This document shows positions 57,006 through 60,790 of a stretch of 60,790 nucleotides of DNA, one piece after another (position 1 is the first letter of the stretch; each line of letters begins with the position of its first letter). The translations under genes and the position numbers were made by a program. The notes under the pieces were generated by a model, which was not told the DNA's origin, ran no database searches, and saw only the letters and a program-made list of their open reading frames with translations. The stretch is from a virus. The stretch spans positions 1 to 60,790 of IMG/VR virus record IMGVR_UViG_3300044984_001645. One strand, written 5' to 3'.

Positions 57006-57818
57006 TTATCTAAATTTTGGGTTGGGGTGATTCGGTTCTGGATAACTTGGACCATTGTACTTGTAACTACCACTTGAGACATTTGCCCCACGAGAGTCAT
57101 AAACTGAATAACTAGTGTTTATTGATCCGTTTGATGTTGTAATTGGAACCTTATTGTGTCTATTGATTGGTGATTCATCAACTGAGTAGAAGAAATCACC
57201 GTCTGCTAAAGCTTTTGGCATGAAGTCATCATTGTTTGACATCGGGAAGAGGAATGTGCCATTGATCCATTTGATTGCAATAATGGAATATCCAATGATG
57301 TCCAGCAAGGTATCTTGAAGAGACTCATTGGATGGACCGGAATTTTTTTTGATTAAATTCTCAAGGCGAGCTACCTTGTCATGAATCCTGATTACTAAAC
57401 CATTAAGACCAAATTTAGCAATGTTGTCTGAACCGTAATCCCTTTGCTTTTTTGTGACAGTTAGAAGTGTCCAGTCTCTATATTCTTCTAAGTTCAAATC
57501 TTTATCTATTTGCTTCAACGACAAAAAAGAAAGAACTGATAGAATACACCAGTAGTTAGCAATGGCGGAAGCTACTTCAAAATCATTTGTTTTATCATGA
57601 TCCCAAACTTTAACTGTGATCATATAATCAACAATAGTCCTCATATTCTCAACAAAATCATTTCCAAGCACCTTGTTGCACAAAGTAACATTTCTTGTAA
57701 TATCCGCAAAAAGTTCTTCATTTTCATAAATAAATTTGAATAGCTCTTTAACAGTAAGAGAGGCTGCTTCTTCCCAAGATTCTGAAAGTTTTGCTGAGAG
57801 TAGATTGGAGAGGACCAT
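57006..57818 (-). CDS. DUF1599/Nmad1-like protein
   Basis: 270 aa. Residues about 115-190 (KKQRDYGSDNIAKFGLNGL, VRIHDKVARLENLI, ESLQDTLLDIIGYSIIAIKW) match the DUF1599/Nmad1 pattern, an alpha-helical module linked with nucleotide or base modification. The C-terminal 60 residues are Ser/Asn/Pro-rich. It overlaps the HTH gene by one base. Confidence 0.7.
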   Translation of the reverse strand: MVLSNLLSAKLSESWEEAASLTVKELFKFIYENEELFADITRNVTLCNKVLGNDFVENMRTIVDYMITVKVWDHDKTNDFEVASAIANYWCILSVLSFLSLKQIDKDLNLEEYRDWTLLTVTKKQRDYGSDNIAKFGLNGLVIRIHDKVARLENLIKKNSGPSNESLQDTLLDIIGYSIIAIKWINGTFLFPMSNNDDFMPKALADGDFFYSVDESPINRHNKVPITTSNGSINTSYSVYDSRGANVSSGSYKYNGPSYPEPNHPNPKFR

Positions 57819-58231
57819 TATTTATTTAATTGACGCTCTTTGTTTGGATCAACGATTTCAAATTGACCACGCTTAATCTTTTTGAAGAAGCCTCTGTTTG
57901 CATTGTAGTAGTTGTAGAAAGTTGGCATAGATATACCTGTTGCGGACACTAGGTCTTGCGGAGTAATTGTCTTACCAATGTTTTCCTTAAGGTAGGCTTC
58001 AATAACACCACTTTTGCGTGAACGCTTTCCCTCTGAAGAGACTGAGTTTGTTGACATTAAGCCATGCTTTTCCCAAACTTCTTTGACAAAATCGGATGGC
58101 ACTCCGTAAAATTTAGCAGTTTCCGAAACAGACATTTGATTCTTCGCTCCGGTCAAAGCTGAAGCAACCTCACGGTAGCTTTCGCTGGGGGTCTTGTCTA
58201 AAATAGACTTAATTTCTTTTTCAGTAATCAT
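57818..58231 (-). CDS. DNA-binding protein with two helix-turn-helix segments
   Basis: 137 aa. MSVSETAKFYGVPSDFVKEVW and later ITPQDLVSATGISMPTFYNYY each look like a HTH; between them is a basic SEGKRSRKSGVI hinge. Its RBS AAGGAATC lies upstream. Possible repressor or regulator of the leftward gene group. Confidence 0.65.
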   Translation of the reverse strand: MITEKEIKSILDKTPSESYREVASALTGAKNQMSVSETAKFYGVPSDFVKEVWEKHGLMSTNSVSSEGKRSRKSGVIEAYLKENIGKTITPQDLVSATGISMPTFYNYYNANRGFFKKIKRGQFEIVDPNKERQLNK

Positions 58232-58297
58232 TAGATTCCTTTCCTTAGATTAGACAGTTTACACCTCGTGAATAGAAAATCAACTCGGTTTTATAAA

Positions 58298-58903
58298 TTA
58301 TTTTTGCTGAACAAAAGTCTGGAATGGGGCACCCGTGTATGGGTCAAATTTAGACGCTACGGATAGGGCTTTATTGATAGCTGTCTTTGCTTTGGCAAGA
58401 GGAAGTTCTCTGCCGTTACTCAGGGCGTGCAATGCTCCTAGAGCATAAGATGAGCCACTGCCGATGGCGTATATACCAGCTTTGTCTGAAGTCCAAGAAT
58501 AGTCCCCATCAATGATATAGATTGTTCCGTTAATGACCACGACTATTTGTGATGAATGCTCGGCAATGTGATCTTTTGTGTCGTTGTCTGGCATCGCATA
58601 TCCCGTACTCTCAAAGCACTCACGCAAAGCTGGCACAAACTTTTGAGTAATGAACTGGTCAAGTTTTGGACCAGATGTTGTGAAAGTTGGGACTGGGGGA
58701 ATGAAGGCGTGGTGCAGGATATTAATAGCTCTAACATCCCCGGCAGCTCCAAGAAGGTATCTGCCACTTTGGGCAACCTTGCTACTACCTGTTCCAAGAG
58801 TTGTTATCTGATAAGCCATTCCTGATTCATCAAAAGATGAAACTCTGGAGTCGGTACAGATAACTGCATAATCATCGCCTTGGATTCCTACAATTGTTGT
58901 CAT
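58298..58903 (-). CDS. Proteasome-beta/HslV-like Ntn hydrolase
   Basis: 201 aa. MTTIVGIQGDDYAVICTDSR gives, after Met removal, catalytic Thr1, Asp17 and Arg19. GTGSSKVAQSG supplies the catalytic Lys (position 41 of the mature chain, compared with 33 in the 20S beta family), and YAIGSGSSYALGAL corresponds to the Ser-Gly-Ser region near Thr1. There is no long propeptide and no ATPase partner in the window. It would be a self-compartmentalising protease or amidohydrolase. Confidence 0.82.
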   Translation of the reverse strand: MTTIVGIQGDDYAVICTDSRVSSFDESGMAYQITTLGTGSSKVAQSGRYLLGAAGDVRAINILHHAFIPPVPTFTTSGPKLDQFITQKFVPALRECFESTGYAMPDNDTKDHIAEHSSQIVVVINGTIYIIDGDYSWTSDKAGIYAIGSGSSYALGALHALSNGRELPLAKAKTAINKALSVASKFDPYTGAPFQTFVQQK

Positions 58904-59004
58904 TTCTGCCTTTAGATACTAATGGGGCACTCCAAGATATCGGATCTAATCTTTCGAAATAGTACCCGCCAAAGAGTGCCCCAAGCTTAGTATAGCGTAA
59001 TTTG
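58904..59004 (-). promoter_or_regulatory. Leader of the proteasome-like gene
   Basis: On the - strand TATACT (58996-58991) could be a -10, followed by GGGGCACTC at 58983-58975 and GAGTGCCCC at 58931-58923: a 9-base perfect stem enclosing about 43 bases with an inner AAGAT/ATCTT arm. An RBS AAAGG precedes the ATG. Confidence 0.55.
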
Positions 59005-59199
59005 CTAAATATTTTCTTTTAAATGATCATCAATATGCTGATCAAGCTTTTGATCAATGACTGTTACATCAGAATGGAGCAGCTTGATCATTTCTGTGAC
59101 TGCTCCGTGATCTTGTTTGTTTTCCTTACGAAACTTCTGTATTAGGGCTACAAGAATAGCCCCAAGTGTTGTGACGAGAGCAGCATAAACTACTTCCAT
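59005..59199 (-). CDS. Possible holin-like membrane protein
   Basis: 64 aa with one N-terminal membrane helix (VVYAALVTTLGAILVALI), then a basic KFRKENK turn and a long charged helix. This shape is common for actinophage holin or LysB-adjacent proteins, but the lysin gene is 17 kb away on the other strand. Alternative: membrane anchor for another process. Confidence 0.5.
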   Translation of the reverse strand: MEVVYAALVTTLGAILVALIQKFRKENKQDHGAVTEMIKLLHSDVTVIDQKLDQHIDDHLKENI

Positions 59200-59204
59200 C
59201 GGTC

Positions 59205-59588
59205 TTACTCTGCGAGCAAGAAGTTTGCGATATCTTCAGCAGGCATATCAAACGAACCAAACTCTGCTTCATGGCTCTTAAGAAGAGAAACTAGGTCACC
59301 CTTTTTAACGGACTCGGGGTCCAATGCGACTTCCTTTGCAGGGGAGGTCTTGCCAGCACCAGAAGTTGGTGTTGAAGCTGATCCGGCTGTAGGGATTGAA
59401 GTAACTTTCTTCTCTGGGTCAAGAGGTACCTCGTTCATCATTGCTTTGATCATGTCTGTTTGTGATTCGTGCCAAGACGCAGCCTTAATGTGGTCTTGCA
59501 TTTGAGTTGCAGCTGTTTTAGCCATCTCTTCATGCCATGACTTCATTGAGGTATGGTCCTGAAACATTTTTTCAATATTATATTTCAT
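59205..59588 (-). CDS. Hypothetical protein
   Basis: 127 aa, with a helical N-terminus carrying a repeat (HTSMKSWHEEMAKT and HIKAASWHESQTDMI), a linker rich in Ser, Thr, Ala and Pro, and an acidic helical end (MPAEDIANFLLAE). No family recognised. It lies directly after the 59590 gene, so they may be co-translated. Confidence 0.6.
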   Translation of the reverse strand: MKYNIEKMFQDHTSMKSWHEEMAKTAATQMQDHIKAASWHESQTDMIKAMMNEVPLDPEKKVTSIPTAGSASTPTSGAGKTSPAKEVALDPESVKKGDLVSLLKSHEAEFGSFDMPAEDIANFLLAE

Positions 59589-59589
59589 A

Positions 59590-60420
59590 TTATTTCTCCT
59601 TATTATTTAATAAATCTCTAATTAAAGAGATGAGGGTAGACATTGAATCTTCTTCCATGTCATCCTCTTCTTCGTATTCATCATCCATTTCTGGCATTAC
59701 GACTCCATCCGGAATTACAGCAAACCTGCATTTTCCTTCATCCTCTACACGCTGGGCGATAATTTTACAAACACCCTCCCCCTCGTATAGAACACAATTT
59801 GCGCACTTAACGCCGATATCTTTAACTTCGTTTTCTTCTGGGCTGTCATATGCAGCATAAATACCAGTCTCATCTTCGTTAAACTTACCGTATCTAGATG
59901 CAATTGTCACCAAGGCATCCGCAAGCGCAGCTTCTTCTTCTACAAGGTCTTCTGCAACCTTATTCACATTTTCTTTTGTCACTCTATAACCTCCTCCTCT
60001 TTTTTTGTATTCCCTAACAAGCCATGCGTTTGCATAGGCTGACGGATATACATCAAACTTTGCTTTTGCCTCCGCCTTGACTCTTGCATAGAGAGCCGGA
60101 TTAGTCGGAACATTACCTTTTTCAACCTTTTCTTTATCTGTTGAGACATTGATTGGTTTTTTGTCATCTCTTGTTTGGGTTGACTCTGCCGTTCTTTTTC
60201 TACGAACTGCGGAGGCAATCTGTTCTGGTGTCATTCTTGCTGCTTTTGAAGCAGGAACGCATTTGGGGTATTTGCCAGTTTTTGCGTCATCTCTGCCACA
60301 AGGCTCAAAACCACCACCTTTTTTAGGTCTGGAAATGTCAACCCATTTTTCGCCAAACCACTCTGTTAGTGATTTCAGTAGATTATCAACTTCTTTTGCA
60401 TCAAGCTTTTGATCAGACAT
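59590..60420 (-). CDS. DUF5872-like protein with Cys cluster
   Basis: 276 aa. EWFGEKWVDISRPKKGGGFE and KYPKCVPASKAARM match DUF5872-like modules, followed by PSAYANAWLVREYKKRGGGY. Near the C-terminus CANCVLYEGEGVCKI and GKCRFAVIPDG suggest a four-Cys metal site, and then an acidic tail. Such modules are found fused to or beside phage prohead proteins, so a virion role is possible. Confidence 0.6.
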   Translation of the reverse strand: MSDQKLDAKEVDNLLKSLTEWFGEKWVDISRPKKGGGFEPCGRDDAKTGKYPKCVPASKAARMTPEQIASAVRRKRTAESTQTRDDKKPINVSTDKEKVEKGNVPTNPALYARVKAEAKAKFDVYPSAYANAWLVREYKKRGGGYRVTKENVNKVAEDLVEEEAALADALVTIASRYGKFNEDETGIYAAYDSPEENEVKDIGVKCANCVLYEGEGVCKIIAQRVEDEGKCRFAVIPDGVVMPEMDDEYEEEDDMEEDSMSTLISLIRDLLNNKEK

Positions 60421-60443
60421 AGTGTTTCTATTTTATCACGATT

Positions 60444-60731
60444 TCACTTGTAATAGCTATATAGCTCATCTCTTTCCCATCTCTGGACAGGAATGCTAAT
60501 GTTATGAAAGGCAATGTATGCATCTTCTGATGAGTAATATATTCTCGCATAGGCTTTTCGAGCACCCTCGTCATAGACAGGGCACGCAGGATTTGGGTCT
60601 AAATATAGAGCTTTGTATTGATACTTATCAGGCTCGTAGTGAACTGCATTCACAACCTTCATCTCTTTCATACAGTACGGACACACTTTTACGGGATACG
60701 GAAAATCTTTAATTAGTTGACCAAAAATCAT
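60444..60731 (-). CDS. Small zinc-binding hypothetical protein
   Basis: 95 aa. CPYCMKEM and the following ACPVY supply cysteines; the end is aromatic (YIAFHNISIPVQRWERDELY). RBS GGAGGAAG inside the preceding gene. Unknown function. Confidence 0.6.
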   Translation of the reverse strand: MIFGQLIKDFPYPVKVCPYCMKEMKVVNAVHYEPDKYQYKALYLDPNPACPVYDEGARKAYARIYYSSEDAYIAFHNISIPVQRWERDELYSYYK

Positions 60732-60790
60732 TCTTCCTCCGCTTTTGAGTTCAAGATATAGTCAATAATATCATCCACTGACTTGTTTGC
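60728..60790 (-). CDS. C-terminal end of a gene cut by the window edge
   Basis: Twenty residues (SVDDIIDYILNSKAEEE at the end) are open to the right edge and stop at 60728-60730, overlapping the next start as ATGA. Too short to identify. Confidence 0.6.
   Translation of the reverse strand, partial: ANKSVDDIIDYILNSKAEEE

Overview
This window is a stretch of a tailed double-stranded DNA phage genome that most likely infects an actinobacterium. The reasons are two WhiB-like Fe-S proteins (8355-8654 and 36071-36424), a secreted resuscitation-promoting-factor-like lysin (41532-42200), a proteasome-like Ntn hydrolase (58298-58903), and several promoters whose -10 box ends 6-8 bases before the start codon, the layout of leaderless actinobacterial genes. 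Most of the DNA is AT-rich, so a low-GC actinobacterial host (for example freshwater lineages) is possible, but that is inference. No integrase or lysogeny repressor was seen. Major capsid, portal and tape-measure genes are not in the window, so the genome continues past both ends.

Layout on the + strand. Positions 1-6 kb hold tail genes: a PA14/LamG tail protein cut by the window edge, a tail fibre with an S74 chaperone end, and two further virion proteins. Positions 6-28 kb hold an HNH nuclease, a metallophosphoesterase, then the replication and recombination module: WhiB, DnaB-type helicase, CHC2/Toprim primase, a probable ssDNA-binding protein, a DnaE-type polymerase, a RecA-like recombinase, a Cas4/RecB-type nuclease and a RuvC-type resolvase. 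Among these lie three methyltransferase-like genes and two glycosyltransferases. The terminase pair (25.1-27.5 kb) and a third glycosyltransferase close this block. Positions 29.4-49.5 kb are a long co-directional run of about 60 small, often overlapping genes of mostly unknown function. Recognisable ones are an Api92-like protein, a second WhiB, a protein combining a GHKL-ATPase-like part with an HExxH motif, an HNH nuclease, the lysin and tRNA-Arg(UCU).

The + strand run ends at a terminator near 49.7 kb, followed by about 0.8 kb of repeat-rich non-coding DNA. From 50.5 to 54.3 kb the - strand carries the most unusual part: seven successive one-gene cassettes. Each has a near-identical promoter with a GAATA-NN-TATTC dyad, its own gene, its own terminator, and a sequence-variable but structure-conserved hairpin 26-30 bases upstream of the dyad. 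In four cassettes the transcript would begin with a leaderless 5-6 codon mini-ORF (three of the form M-x-V-x-P-K-stop) ahead of a Shine-Dalgarno-led main gene. In a fifth the mini-ORF stop reads CAA and is fused in frame to the gene. In two the main gene itself is leaderless. Two of the cassette genes are paralogues and relate to proteins at 30.0 and probably 27.8 kb.

Positions 54.4-60.8 kb on the - strand hold tRNA-Asn(GUU), an FkbM methyltransferase, a 2OG-Fe(II) oxygenase, an SNase-like nuclease, an FmdB-like zinc ribbon, a DUF1599/Nmad1-like protein, a DNA-binding protein, the proteasome-like hydrolase, a possible holin and DUF5872-like genes, with one gene cut by the right edge. All functional calls are from reading motifs by eye; no database search was run.
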